A DNA stretch of 64,000 bases from Cordia subcordata. Its lineage: Eukaryota > Streptophyta > Magnoliopsida > Boraginales > Cordiaceae. The stretch is taken from assembly GCA_028554755.1 (NCBI GenBank), contig JAPTOF010000011.1:6104501-6168500 (forward strand). The letters run 5' to 3'. Positions within the stretch are counted from its first letter, which is position 1, and every line of letters begins with the position of its first letter. This document shows positions 34,684 through 44,757 of the stretch, piece after piece. The notes under the pieces are model-generated. The model had not been told where the DNA came from. It made no database searches and worked only from the letters and a program-made list of their open reading frames with translations. The translations under genes were made by a program, and so were the position numbers.

Positions 34684-37600
34684 CTTCATTTAATCCCATG
34701 TCCTCTAACCTTTATAAGGTTCTTGTTAAGGAATAGGAAGATATCTTAACAATAGTGGATAAGCTGGGGAAATGATAGAATTCAATTGGCATTCTGGTTG
34801 ACCCTCCACCTAAATTGCCTAATACAACCGAACCACCTGACCCATGAAGATTCGTTTCTGGAATGTTCATGATCTGAATAAGCCTTCTAGGTAGGCAAAA
34901 ATTGCCAATCTCTTGAAAAATAAAAGCATTAACCTTTGTTGCTTGGTTAAGACTAAGGTTAAGAATGGCAATGAAGGCGCTATTTTGTCCTCCAGATTTT
35001 GGAAATGGGCAAGTATCAACAATTATGAATATGATAACTTTGATAGAATTTGGATTCTCTGGGACCCACATGACGTGTTGGTTACTAAAACTGAAGCCAC
35101 GGAATAGAGTATTCTTTGCTTTGTTAAAGACTTGAGAAACTCTATTAAGTTTTTCTTTGTGGGAATTTATGCCAGGAATGAGCCTGAGTTAAGAAGAGAT
35201 CTTTGGAACAAAATCAGTGAATGGAGTAAGGCCTTTGGGGATCATCCAATCTATTTTGGAGGGGATTTCAATGAGATTCTGTCTTGTGAAGATAGGATTA
35301 ATTGCTTTACACTCCATAATAGCAGCAAGGAATTTTGTGAATGTGCTGAGAAAGCAGAGTTGATTGAACATAGAAGCATTGGGTCTCGATTTACTTGGTC
35401 AAACGATGCACAAAGTGACCTGTTTCATGCAAACAGACTTGATAAGGTACTAATTAATGAAAATTGGTTGATTAGTTTTCCTAACTGTAGCTGGTTATTA
35501 ATCATCGAGATTTCTCGGATCATTGTTCCCTCATCCTCTGTCGTGCTCTTCCTATTATTAGAAGGCCTCCTCCCTTCAAGTTCTTCAATGTGTGGACTAA
35601 ACATGATAAGTTTCTTGAATTGGTTGATAGAGTCTGGAGAGATCGTATCCATGGGAGCCTTATGTTCCAGGTGGTTTGCAAGCTGAAAAAGCTCAAAAAG
35701 GAATTTCGGGTCTTCAATGATAAATTCTTCAGAAATTCTGATCAAGAGTTGATCGAGATGAAGGAACAATTAAGAAAGATCCAGGAGAAAATCTTGAATG
35801 GCCATAGAGGTATAGACCTTATTATCTTGGAAAAAGAGATTTCTGGCAAAATTAATGATATGATGGAGAAAGAAATCAGTATCTGGAGACAGAAATCCAG
35901 AATTCAGTGGTTAAGGGAACATGATGCCAATTCGAGTTTCTTCTTCCATTATGCCAAAGGTAGACAAGCAAAAAATGCCATTAACAACCTCATTGGTCAG
36001 AATGGGGAACAGTTGAATACCTTGGAGGAAATGGGCAAAGAAGCTGTTTACTTCTATTCTAAATTACTTGGGAATGCCAACCAAGACAATAAGTGTCTGG
36101 CTCTTTTTATTATTCGTAGTATCCTTCACTTTACTATTAAGGAGGAAGATGCCAATGATTTGATTAAACCAGTTACTACGGAGGAAATTAAGAGGGCTTT
36201 GTTTGAGATCCCAGCTGATAAAAGCCCGGGGCCTGATGGTTTTAACTCTCACTTTTACAAAGCTGTCTGGTTTGTTATTGGCAATAAAGTGATCTTGGCG
36301 ATTAAATCGTTCTTTAATTCTGGTATGCTTCTTAAAGAGATCAATGACATATCCCTCGTTCTTATACCGAAGGTTAAGAACCCCTCTCTTATTTATGAGT
36401 TTCAGCCAATTGCTTGTTGCAATACTCTTTACAAGTGCATTACTAAAATATTAGCTAATTACATGAGTAAATGTTTGCAGTATTTGATCTCGCCTGAACA
36501 GAATGCGTTTGTTAAAGGCCATTGTATTTCTGTCAATGTGTTGTTGGGATAAGAGCTTGTTCGAGGATATGGTAGAAAGAATATTTCTCCTAGGTGCATC
36601 ATCAAGGCTAACCTCCAAAAAGCTTATGATTACTTGGACTAGGGTTTCATCTTGAATACTTTGGCTACTTTCAACTTTCCACCCAAGTTCATCCTCTGGA
36701 TCAAAAGCTGTATTACATCCCCAAAATACTCAATTGCACTTAATAGAGGACTTTATGGGTTTTTCAGTGGAGCCAGAAGTATTAGACAAGGAGATCCTAT
36801 TTCGCCTTACTAATCTGTTCTTGACATGGAGGTGTTTTCTGGTATTATGAAGAGAGCATGTGAACTCAGGGAGTTCAAGTTTCATCCTAAATGTAAAGTC
36901 TAGAAAATGAACCATCTTTGTTTTGTTGATGGCCTCTTTCTCTTTTGTAAAGCTGATGAAAACTATGTTAAAATCATTAAGGAATGCCTCAATCTATTTC
37001 ACCATTGTTCTGGTCTCTGTACAAGCCATATTAAAAGTGAGATTTATATTGGGGGATGCAATAAGAATACTTGTTCTAAGCTGTAGGAAATCTTAGGATT
37101 TAAGGTGGACAAATTCCCAGTCAAATATTTGGGAATCCCTCTTGTTCCAGGGAGGCTTCACAAGAAAGACTATGATGGCTTAGTCGAGCAGATTAGGGGA
37201 AGAATCAATGGTTGGGCTAATAAATGGTTGAATATTGCAGGTCGTCTTCAACTAGTTAGCTCAATTTTAGCCAACATCAACTCGCATTGGGTTCGCATAT
37301 TTATTATCCCCAAAGGTGTCTTGAAGGAAATTGAGAGAAAAATGGCCTCTTTTCTTTGTTGAGGGAAGGAGGATATGGGCAGGAAAGCTAAAGTGTCTTG
37401 GCCAGTGGTTTGAACCAACAAAGATGAAGGTGGTCTTGGACTGTTCAATTTGATTGATTCCAACCAAGCTGCTAACCTTAGATACTTGTGGATTTTGCAC
37501 ACTAAGCAAAAATCAATCTGGGAGATTTGGTGTTGAACAATTATCTCAAGAGGGATTCTCTCTGGGTAACCCCTATTCATTCGAACTCCACTTGGGCCTA

Positions 37601-38442
37601 GAGGAAAATTCTTCAGCTTCTAGAGATGGCTCATTTTGCTATGATACACAATATCGGCAATGTTCAAGGCACCTCTGGTATGACAATTGGCACCCATTTG
37701 GCCCCTTAATTGATTATTTTTCCTTGGATGTCTCAAATATTAATCCTTCTTTGAAGGTTGCTGACTTCATTCATGATGATCATTGGGGGTGAATGTGACT
37801 ACTCGTATCTATTCTGTTATTTTCCATAATATTGGGGACATGAGACCTAATGGTGAAGGAATTGATAAAATTGTTTGGATCAATGACCCTAATAGGATTT
37901 ATTCGAAGAGGGCAGCCTCGGAATTCATCAGGACTCCATATCGGAAGGTGGACTGGTATAGGTCAGTGTGGTTCAAACATCATATCCCGAAACATGCCTT
38001 CTATTGTTGGCTTATGTGGCATAAAAAAGTTCCAACTAAGGACAGATTGATCTCATGAGGTCTTTTTGTCAATCTTTCTTGTGTTTTCTGCCATATGAGC
38101 ATTGATGACCATGAGCACCTGTTCTTTTATTGCTCCTTTGTTAATCACATTTGGAATCGAGGGTGGAGAAAGACCAAGGGTCCTGTTAATTTGAGGAACT
38201 GGACTGATGTTACTAGATGGATCATTTTACAGGCTAATTCCCAAACTTTGCAAGCTTATACGATGAAGTTGTATCTGGGAGCTTTTGTGTACCACATTTG
38301 GAAAGAGAGAAGCCAGAGAATCCATAATACAAAGGCCCTAACAGAAGAACAAATTTTGGAGAATATCAAATTTGATGTTAGAAGTAAAGTACATATGATT
38401 AGGAAAATTAAAAAAGTCTCTCTTGAGCTTGGCAATTCTTAG
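34684..38442 (+). pseudogene. LINE ORF2 (endonuclease, RT, zf-RVT), broken
   Basis: The start ATG is near 34842 (MKIRFWNVHDLNKPSR). The endonuclease domain (to about 35560) has GGDFNE, GSRFTWSN and RDFSDHC, the last in another frame. The RT domain (about 35940-37080) has SPGPDGFNSHFYKAVW, VLIPKV, EFQPIACCNTLYK, ISPEQNAFVKG, GLYGFFSGARSIRQGDPISP and FPVKYLGIPL. Catalytic sites are lost: KADL-type box A reads KANL, and the YADD box reads FVDG. The zf-RVT end (37783-38200) has HIPKHAFYCWLMWHKKVPTK and CVFCHMSIDDHEHLFFYC. At least ten stops occur, mostly TAG for Gln and TAG/TGA for Trp. Confidence 0.9.
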
Positions 38443-38537
38443 AGCTTGGAATGTAAATCCTTGATGCTTATTGACTTGAATTTTTGTACATTTTGTTGAT
38501 ATTTATGAAATTCTACTTATTTAGCAAACAAAAAAAA

Positions 38538-38904
38538 TCAGTCTGTAAATTACAGACTGATTTGCATTGGCTACTAATTTAGAGAAACAAGTGCATTGTT
38601 CCCTAAAATTAGAGACCGATTTCTATTGGTTGCTAAATAGAAACTGATTTCCATCGGTTGTTAGAATTGGTAGCAAATTTACTTTTGCAATCAATTTTAG
38701 CTTTGCAATATTATGCTTTTTAGTGATCAAAAAGTTTTAATTAATGATTGCATGTTCGGTCACTAATTTAGCACCAAAATCAATCGCAAAGTTCACTTTA
38801 GCTACCAACTGTTACGGTCACAAAATAAGTCACTATTGTATTTAGTGATCATTTTTAATTTAGAGATCTATTTTGAACAAAAGTTGCTTTTGTATTAGTG
38901 GAAC
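38538..38904. repeat. Right end of the CACTA-like host element
   Basis: Repeats of the type ctaaattagagaccgatttctattggt fill 38545-38700, then a region ending tattagtg at 38904. See the entry for the whole element. Confidence 0.45.
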
Positions 38905-38929
38905 CGTTTAATTTGAAAAGTTACATTGA

Positions 38930-39170
38930 CTAGAAATTTTAGTTGTCCCACTTAATTTGAAGTATCACGTGGAGGACACGCTGACTAATTGACCTTTGCT
39001 AGCTTCTTTGAAGTTTCTCATGATTACAACAATTAATTGACATCCAATGATGAGTACTTTGAGTGGCACTAAAAGTGTACCTTTTAATCCACCCCAATGA
39101 GATAAAAGACCTTAACATAAATGAAAAGTTTATATAAAAGATCTTATTGTAGATGAAAAGTCCCCATTTA
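38930..39170 (-). repeat. Inverted copy of the MGGAAS 3' flank
   Basis: The reverse complement contains ataagatcttttatataaac, ggtcttttatctcattgg and a gtactcatcattgg-like stretch that match 44575-44750 and 57305-57420. It is next to the relic of the gene 5' end at 39367. Confidence 0.6.
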
Positions 39171-39366
39171 AGAAACAAAATATAAACATCACATTTTTAT
39201 ACATTAAATGTTGAAAATGTAAATCGTGGATAATTTTGAAGAATCCTATCAAATCTAAAAATTTGACTAATAGATAATATCATAATTTAAAAATTAATAC
39301 TTTACGGGGACTTTGGAATTTAGGTAAAAACTCATGGTAAATGACATTCTCCCAAATTAAAAGAAA

Positions 39367-39480
39367 GGAGGATCCAGTCACGCTGTAAAAGCTCGGTCAA
39401 TGCAGAGCAGCAAGCCATGAGGACTTTTGCAAGGAAGAATCACAAAACGTAAGCTGAGCATCAAAATAGACAGCATCTTA
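39367..39480 (+). pseudogene. Truncated relic of the MGGAAS gene 5' end
   Basis: ggaggatccagtcacgctgtaaaagctcggtcaatgcagagc resembles the first 60 coding bases of the genes at 43316 and 56047. The matching ATG region is damaged and the reading frame is lost after about 25 codons. It also leads into the sequence that forms the left flank of the copia element. Confidence 0.45.
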
Positions 39481-39485
39481 CATGC
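39481..39485. repeat. Left target duplication CATGC
   Basis: CATGC precedes the first LTR and recurs at 43217-43221 after the third. One insertion event therefore bounds the whole three-LTR structure. Confidence 0.92.
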
Positions 39486-40134
39486 TGTTGGTTATGGCTA
39501 AAAGTCCAAGCCCATACAAATTAGGAAAGAGTTTTAATGAGAATTAAAATTCTAGTTATGGTAAGAGTCTTAATTATGGTAGGATTGATAGATGAGAAAA
39601 TCCTTTGTCTTGGAGGACAAGGAAATCTCCTCTATAAATAGGACTCTTGCATTAGTTGTATAAGGTGTGACTTAGGGCCACACCCCATGGGGGGGTGTGG
39701 GTGAGAGAGAGAGCCTAAGTGCATCAAGAATATCTTATATTCGTTCTAGTCCTGTTGAGGATAGAACCATTATAAGAACTCTGTGGGGGAGGGTTTAGAC
39801 TATTCTGTCCTTGCAAAAAGTCATCACCTGAGTTAGGGTGAGAGAGAGAGCCTGAGAGCATCAAGAGTATCTTATATTCATTCTAGTCCTGTGGATGATA
39901 GAACCATTTTAAGAACTCTGTAGAGGAGGGTTTAGACTTTTCTGTCCATACAAAAAGTCATCACCTGAGTTGTAATCCCATTATTGTTGAATAGTGGAAT
40001 TTAACCTAGAAGGCATCGTGAACGTAGGCAGAGGGCCGAACCACGTTAAAATATTGTGCGTATTCTTTTCTCGTTACTCGTGATTTAATTCCGCTGCGTG
40101 AGTGTGTGTCATGCGTTCTAATGATTTCCCAACA
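39486..40134 (+). repeat. LTR 1 of the copia-like dimer
   Basis: Starts TGTTGGTTATGGC and ends CCCAACA. It has a TATA box (ctctataaataggac near 39631) and two tandem copies of about 133 bases starting at gtgagagagagagcct (39700 and 39838). It lacks a 30-base duplication (cctttgtcttggaggac...) that is present in LTR 2 and LTR 3. Confidence 0.92.
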
Positions 40135-40136
40135 CG

Positions 40137-40148
40137 TGGTATCAGAGC
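40137..40148 (+). promoter_or_regulatory. Primer-binding site (initiator tRNA-Met), first internal region
   Basis: TGGTATCAGAGC, two bases after the LTR end, is the classical copia primer site. Confidence 0.9.
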
Positions 40149-40989
40149 CTGGTTGGAAAGAGGACGTTGGTTTGAACGAAAAAAATGAAAAAAGAAACGC
40201 CGAAGAGGAGTTAAAAAAAATTTGTTGATCTGCTGGTCACGTTTGGCAGCCTTCCTGGAGTCCGATCGACGATCTGTTTATTGCTGTGTTTTCATCTCGG
40301 AGAGGAGAGTAAGTTGCTAAAATTTCGTGACGATCGGACGGTCGGATTGTGAGATACAAGCAGGTCAAGTTTTGTGAGTTTGTGGTCAAACAGTCAAACG
40401 GAAGGTTTGACCAGCGTTGACCGGGCTGCAGGCGTTTGACCGTGTTGACCGAGGGTGTTCCTACATAATTTCGACATCCTGAGTTTGTTTTTTGAGTTCC
40501 GTTTTGCCAAATTTCTTGATGAATCGTGGATGAGCCTTGAAATTAGGTAAAACAATGAAGTAGTGATGAAATTCTGCGAAAGTCTTTGAAGCATTGTGCG
40601 AGCAAACACATTTAGCCGACTAGTGAACAAACTTCTAGAGGAGAAAAGTTTGGATAAGTATACTAGTTGAAGAAGGTTCGATTCGAGGGAGAAGTCGCGC
40701 AAAGAGAGTCTACGTAGATGAATAATCAGAGTCATGGCCAGACGACTGATAAGGAATGCTACTGCTGTAAGAGAAGACCACGTCCGAGATGCCTTGCGTC
40801 AAGGGAGGACGCAAACAAGCTCAAGAGGTCGAGGTTAGACGGCTGGAAGAGGGATGTTGGGGATGACTCCGAAAACTTGCTAGGATGTGTTGGTAGCTGT
40901 TGCCGTGAAGAGTGTTGTCGAGCGAGGGCTCCAGCATGAAGACTGTGAAGAGGTTCCAGTTGCGGCAAAGAAGCTTCAGACTTTTCGCT
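40149..40989 (+). other. Internal region 1 of the copia-like dimer
   Basis: No gag-pol domain is seen. A Cys/Arg-rich 73-codon frame at 40718-40939 recurs in the second internal region (42257-42478) with a few changes. I do not recognise it and doubt that it is a protein. Confidence 0.6.
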
Positions 40990-41001
40990 AAAGGAGGAAT
41001 T
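40990..41001 (+). promoter_or_regulatory. Purine tract before LTR 2
   Basis: AAAGGAGGAA then TT lies directly before the LTR 2 start; gggaggaa in the same place precedes LTR 3. Confidence 0.75.
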
Positions 41002-41673
41002 TGTTGGGTTATGGCTCACAGTCCAAGCCCAAACAAATTAGAAAAGAGTTGTAATGAGAATTAAAATTCTAGTTATGGCAAAAGTCTTAATTATGGTAGG
41101 ATTGACGAGGAAATCCTTTGTCTTGGAGGACGAGGAAATCCTTTGTCTTGGAGGACAAGGAAATCTCCTCCATAAATAGGACTCTTGTATTAGTTGTATA
41201 AGGTGTGCCTTAAGGCCACACCTCATGGGAGGGGTGTGGGTGAGAGAGAGAGCCTAAGAGCATCAAGAGTATCTTATATTCGTTCTAGTCCTGTTGAGGA
41301 TAGAACCATTATAAGAACTCTGTGGGGGAGGGTTTAGACTTTTCTATCCGTGCAAAAAGTCATCACCTAAGTTAGGGTGAGAGAGAGAGCCTGAAAGCAT
41401 CAAGAGTATCTTATATTCATTCTAATCCTGTTGAGGATAGAACCATTATAAGAACTCTGTGGAGGAGAGTTTAGACTTTTCTGTCCGTGCAAAAAGTCAT
41501 CACCTGAGTTGTAATCCCATTATTGTTGAATAGTAGAATTTATCCTAGAGAGGATCGTGGACGTAGGCAGAGGGCCGAACCACGTTAAAATATTGTGCGT
41601 ATTCTTTTCCCGTTACTCGTGATTTAATTCCGCTACGTGAGTGTGTGTCATGCGTCCTAATGATTTCCAAACA
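41002..41673 (+). repeat. LTR 2 of the copia-like dimer
   Basis: Starts TGTTGGG and ends CCAAACA, with the same internal 133-base duplication and TATA box (ccataaatagg near 41171) as LTR 1. Confidence 0.92.
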
Positions 41674-41675
41674 AA

Positions 41676-41687
41676 TGGTATCAGAGC
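41676..41687 (+). promoter_or_regulatory. Primer-binding site (initiator tRNA-Met), second internal region
   Basis: TGGTATCAGAGC, two bases after LTR 2. Confidence 0.9.
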
Positions 41688-42540
41688 CTGGTTGGAAAGA
41701 GGACGCTGGTTTGCATGAAAAAAACGAAAAAAGAAACGCCGAAGAGGAGTAAAAAAAAATTTGCTGATCTGCTGGTCACGTTTGGCAGCCTTCCCAGAGT
41801 CCGATCGACAATCCGTTTATTGCTGTGTTTTCATCTCGAAGAGGAGAGTAAGTTGCTAAAATTTCGTGACGATCGGACGGTCGGATTGTGAGATACAAGC
41901 AGGTCAAGTTTTGTGAATTTGTGGTCAAACAGTCAAACAGAAGGTTTGACCAACGTTGACCGGGCTGCAGGCGTTTGACCATGTTGACCGGGGGTGTTCC
42001 TACATAATTTCGATGTCCTGAGTTTGTTTTTTGAGTTCCGTTTTGCCAAATTTATTGATGAATCGTGGGTGAGCCTTGAAATTAGGTAAAACAATGAAGT
42101 GGTGATGAAATTCTGCGAAAGTCTTTGAAGCATTGTGCGAGCAAACACATTTAGCCGACTAGTGAACAAACTTCTAGAGGAGAAAAGTTTGGATGAGTAG
42201 ACTAGTTGAAGAAGGTTCGATTCGAGGGAGGAGTCGCGCAAAGAAAGTCTACGTAGATGAATAATCAGAGTCATGGCCAGACGACTGATAAGGAATGCTA
42301 CTGTTGGAAGAGAAGACCACGTCTGAGATGCCTTGTGTCGAGGGAGGACGCAAACAAGCTCAAGAGGTCGAGGTTAGAGGGCACGAAGAGGGATGTTGGG
42401 GATGACTCCGAAAACTTGCTAGGATGTGTTGGTAGCTGTTGTCGTGAAGAGTGTTGTCGAGCGAGGGTTCTAGCATGAAGACTGTGAAGAGGTTCCAGTT
42501 GCGGCAAAGAAGCTTCAGACTTTTCGCTAAGGGAGGAATT
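41688..42540 (+). other. Internal region 2 of the copia-like dimer
   Basis: Nearly identical to internal region 1 and of equal length. No retroviral-type protein is coded. Confidence 0.6.
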
Positions 42541-43216
42541 TGTTGGGTTATGGCTCAAAGTCCAAGCCCATACAAATTAGAAAAGAGTTTTAATGAGAAT
42601 TAAAATTCTAGTTATGTTAAGAGTCTTAATTATGGTAGGATTGATAGATGAGGAAATCCTTTATCTTAGAGGACGAGGAAATCATTTGTCTTGGAGGACA
42701 AGGAAATCTCCTCTATAAATAGGACTCTTGCATTAGTTGTATAAGGTGTGCCTTAGGGCCACATCCCATGGGGGGGGGTGTGGGTGAGAGAGAGAGCCTA
42801 AGTGCATCAAGAATATTTTATATTCGTTCTAGTCCTGTTAAGGATAGAACCATTATAAGAACTCTGTGGGGGAGGGTTTAGACTTTTCTATCCGTGCAAA
42901 AAGTCATCACCTGAGTTAGGGTGAGAGAGAGAGCCTGAGAGCATCAAGAGTATCTTATATTCATTCTAGTCTTGTTGAGGATAGAACCATTATAAAAACT
43001 CTGTGGGGGAGGGTTTAGACTTTTCTGTCCGTGCAAAAAGTCATCACCTGAGTTGTAATCCCATTATTGTTGAATAGTGAAATTTATCCTAGAGGGGATC
43101 GTGGACGTAGGCAGAGGGCCAAACCACGTTAAAATATTGTGCGTATTCTTTTTTCGTTACTCGTAATTTAATTTCGCTGCGTGAGTGTGTGTCATGCGTC
43201 CTAATGATTCCCAACA
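42541..43216 (+). repeat. LTR 3 of the copia-like dimer
   Basis: Starts TGTTGGG and ends CCAACA directly before CATGC. It contains the 30-base extra block as LTR 2 does, but gattgatagatgag as LTR 1 does, which makes it a mosaic. Confidence 0.92.
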
Positions 43217-43315
43217 CATGCAATATAAATTAAACTAAGCTGGCAACTTCTCCAAAACTCTCCATCTTCAGAAAAACCAACCCCGTAAAAGCGACATTTA
43301 ATAGCTTGAAATTAA
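43217..43315 (+). promoter_or_regulatory. Core promoter and leader of MGGAAS gene 1
   Basis: Right after the transposon end there is a TATA-like caatataaatta (43221-43232), then a leader matching that in front of gene 2 (ggcaacttctccaaaactcc and tagcttgaaattaa). The TATA-like box is about 85 bases before the ATG. All sequence upstream of it has been displaced by 3.7 kb. Confidence 0.5.
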
Positions 43316-43876
43316 ATGGGAGGAGCAGCAAGCCGTCTCGTTAATTCAGCTTGGTCAATGAAGTCAGCAATTCAAGACTACTTGCAACGAAGAAGCCATC
43401 CGCGGACGGAAGAACAACCACCACAAGACCTGGAAGCTGCAGCGGGAGGTCATACTCAGAGGTCGACTGTTAGGCAACGTGGTGATGCCGCGGCTGCAGC
43501 CAACCACACGAAATGGTTGTTGCGTATCCTGGGATTTTGTTTTACAGCGCTTGAAACGGCAGCGCAGTGCCTCCAATTCCTCCAAACAAACCACCACCAA
43601 GGCCTTCCGGTAACCTATTACTTGTTCTGCTTCGCATTGATCCTCACTTTGGTTATCCTTCTTTTATCTAAGTACATTCCACAGGATTGCATCAAGATTC
43701 ACGTAATCCTATCGCCATGTGCTCTCGGCGGAATCCTGGCCACCTTCTTCTTAGTCGTCACCATGCCCTTCCCGCTGTGGCTCAAGCTCACCAGTTGGGC
43801 CTGCTTAGGGGCATTACTTCTTGTCGTGCTCCTTTTCTACTGTTTTTTCATAGCTTCTAGTCCCGACGGAAATTAG
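43316..43876 (+). CDS. MGGAAS four-TM protein, copy 1 (unrecognised family)
   Basis: A complete 186-codon frame with no intron. The N-terminus MGGAASRL has Gly at 2 and Ser at 6, fitting the N-myristoylation pattern. Residues 17-65 are polar and variable. Four hydrophobic segments follow at about 68-90, 97-118, 125-155 (broken by TMPFPLW) and 158-180, then a SSPDGN tail. I know of no named family with this make-up, so the function is unknown; a membrane-embedded plant protein, possibly myristoylated, is the most I infer. It shares about 84% of residues with copy 2 (by eye). Differences concentrate at 21-34 and 55-62, while the membrane part is well kept. A poly(A) signal AATAAA is at 43997. 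The ATG is supported by the conserved start of all copies. A copia element lies 100 bases upstream. Confidence 0.82.
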   Translation: MGGAASRLVNSAWSMKSAIQDYLQRRSHPRTEEQPPQDLEAAAGGHTQRSTVRQRGDAAAAANHTKWLLRILGFCFTALETAAQCLQFLQTNHHQGLPVTYYLFCFALILTLVILLLSKYIPQDCIKIHVILSPCALGGILATFFLVVTMPFPLWLKLTSWACLGALLLVVLLFYCFFIASSPDGN

Positions 43877-44757
43877 CAAGCAAGAACACTTCGGTAGCTT
43901 TGAAGTTTAATTTGATTTGTAACCTGTTGAACTCTTAGCTATTATCTCCACTTTTATTTGTTATGAGTTGGTATAATTAATTATGTTAATTTGGAGAATA
44001 AATATGTGACTAATGACCTCTTGGTTTTATTCTATCGCCATGCATGCATATATGGCACAAATTTTTGTTTTTCGTAGATTGCCTTCTTTGTTCCAGGATC
44101 TGTCTTCTCTCAGTCACAAAGGGTCCTTTTTATTTGGCAAGGTACCGAAATATTCTATTAAATAGATAAAAGGCTAATGCTATATTTGGTAAATGCTTAA
44201 TATAAGATATGAAAGTATGATTTATTTTGAGCTTTAATAGTATGCATGTGATAAGATGTATTTAATTTTAGAAGATGTGTTTTCATTTTAATAAGATAAA
44301 TATCATAAAATAAGTGTATCACTATTAATGTCTTTGCATTCCTAATAATAAAATAAGAAATAATGGGGTTTTATTTTAAAATTAATTAGTGATAGATTAA
44401 AATAATCCAGAATATCATATATAATAATCTTGAATTTCATGATATATTAATGTCAAAGAAACTGTATATTCTTTAATTTTTGCAGAAAAAACAAGTTTTC
44501 TTTTGGTCGATCAGTTGCACACAAAACAGTTACCACAGTTGAAGACTTTTATATACACGCCTTTCCATTATACTTTTTCATCTAAAATAAGATCTTTTAT
44601 ATAAACTTTCATTTATAATAAGGTCTTTTATCTCATTGGGTTGGGCTAAAACATATACTTTCAGTACCAATCAAAGTACTCAGGACTCCATGTGAATTTA
44701 TTGAGGTTGTCATGAGGCAACTTCGTAGAAGTCAACAAAATCATGGAAATATTCAAA
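43877..44757 (+). other. 3' flank of MGGAAS gene 1
   Basis: Matches the flank after gene 2 (56608-57423), including the AATAAA region, the cttctcagtcacaaagggtcc block and dispersed repeat R (44325-44530). The final part (44695-44765) is absent from the other flank. Confidence 0.7.
44325..44530 (+). repeat. Dispersed repeat R (copy 3)
   Basis: See the copy at 18508. Here it lies about 450 bases after the stop codon of gene 1. Confidence 0.75.

Larger units (their letters stand above)
20140..38537 (+). mobile_element. L1-type LINE, split by gypsy element B
   Basis: A 5' leader, ORF1 with a DUF4283-like domain, ORF2 with endonuclease, RT and zf-RVT, and an A-rich 3' end (38526-38537) appear in the order of plant L1 elements. 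The element is cut at 21590/34684 by a complete LTR retrotransposon. After removing that, it is about 5.3 kb. Multiple stops and lost RT residues show that it is dead. Confidence 0.9.
20050..38904. mobile_element. CACTA-like DNA transposon remnant hosting the LINE
   Basis: Both flanks of the LINE carry the repeats usual in plant CACTA ends: gtcgctaaattagcgac (20068-20084) and variants of agactgatttgcattgg (20080-20140 and 38538-38700). The right end reads ttgcttttgtattagtg at 38888-38904, which on the - strand starts CACTAATACAA. I could not place a matching left CACTA end, so the left border is the first repeat. No transposase frame is seen in the flanks. Confidence 0.45.
39486..43216 (+). 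mobile_element. Tandem dimer of a non-autonomous copia-type element (LTR-int-LTR-int-LTR)
   Basis: Three LTRs (39486-40134, 41002-41673, 42541-43216) begin TGTTGG and end in ACA. Each of the first two is followed by a TGGTATCAGAGC primer site, and the last two are preceded by a purine tract. The two internal parts are both 867 bases and almost identical. There is no gag-pol. Perfect CATGC duplications flank only the outer ends. It sits directly upstream of the TATA-like box of the gene at 43316. Confidence 0.93.

Noticed and set aside
40394..40735. 113-codon frame on the - strand in the copia-like internal region, with a twin at 41933-42274
   Set aside because: It is kept in both internal regions only because these are near-identical copies. 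It overlaps the primer site side of the element and shows no known domain.
40718..40939. Cys/Arg-rich 73-codon frame in the internal region, with a twin at 42257-42478
   Set aside because: No gag, zinc knuckle spacing or other motif is convincing. The twin shows changes of all kinds, as expected for noncoding DNA.
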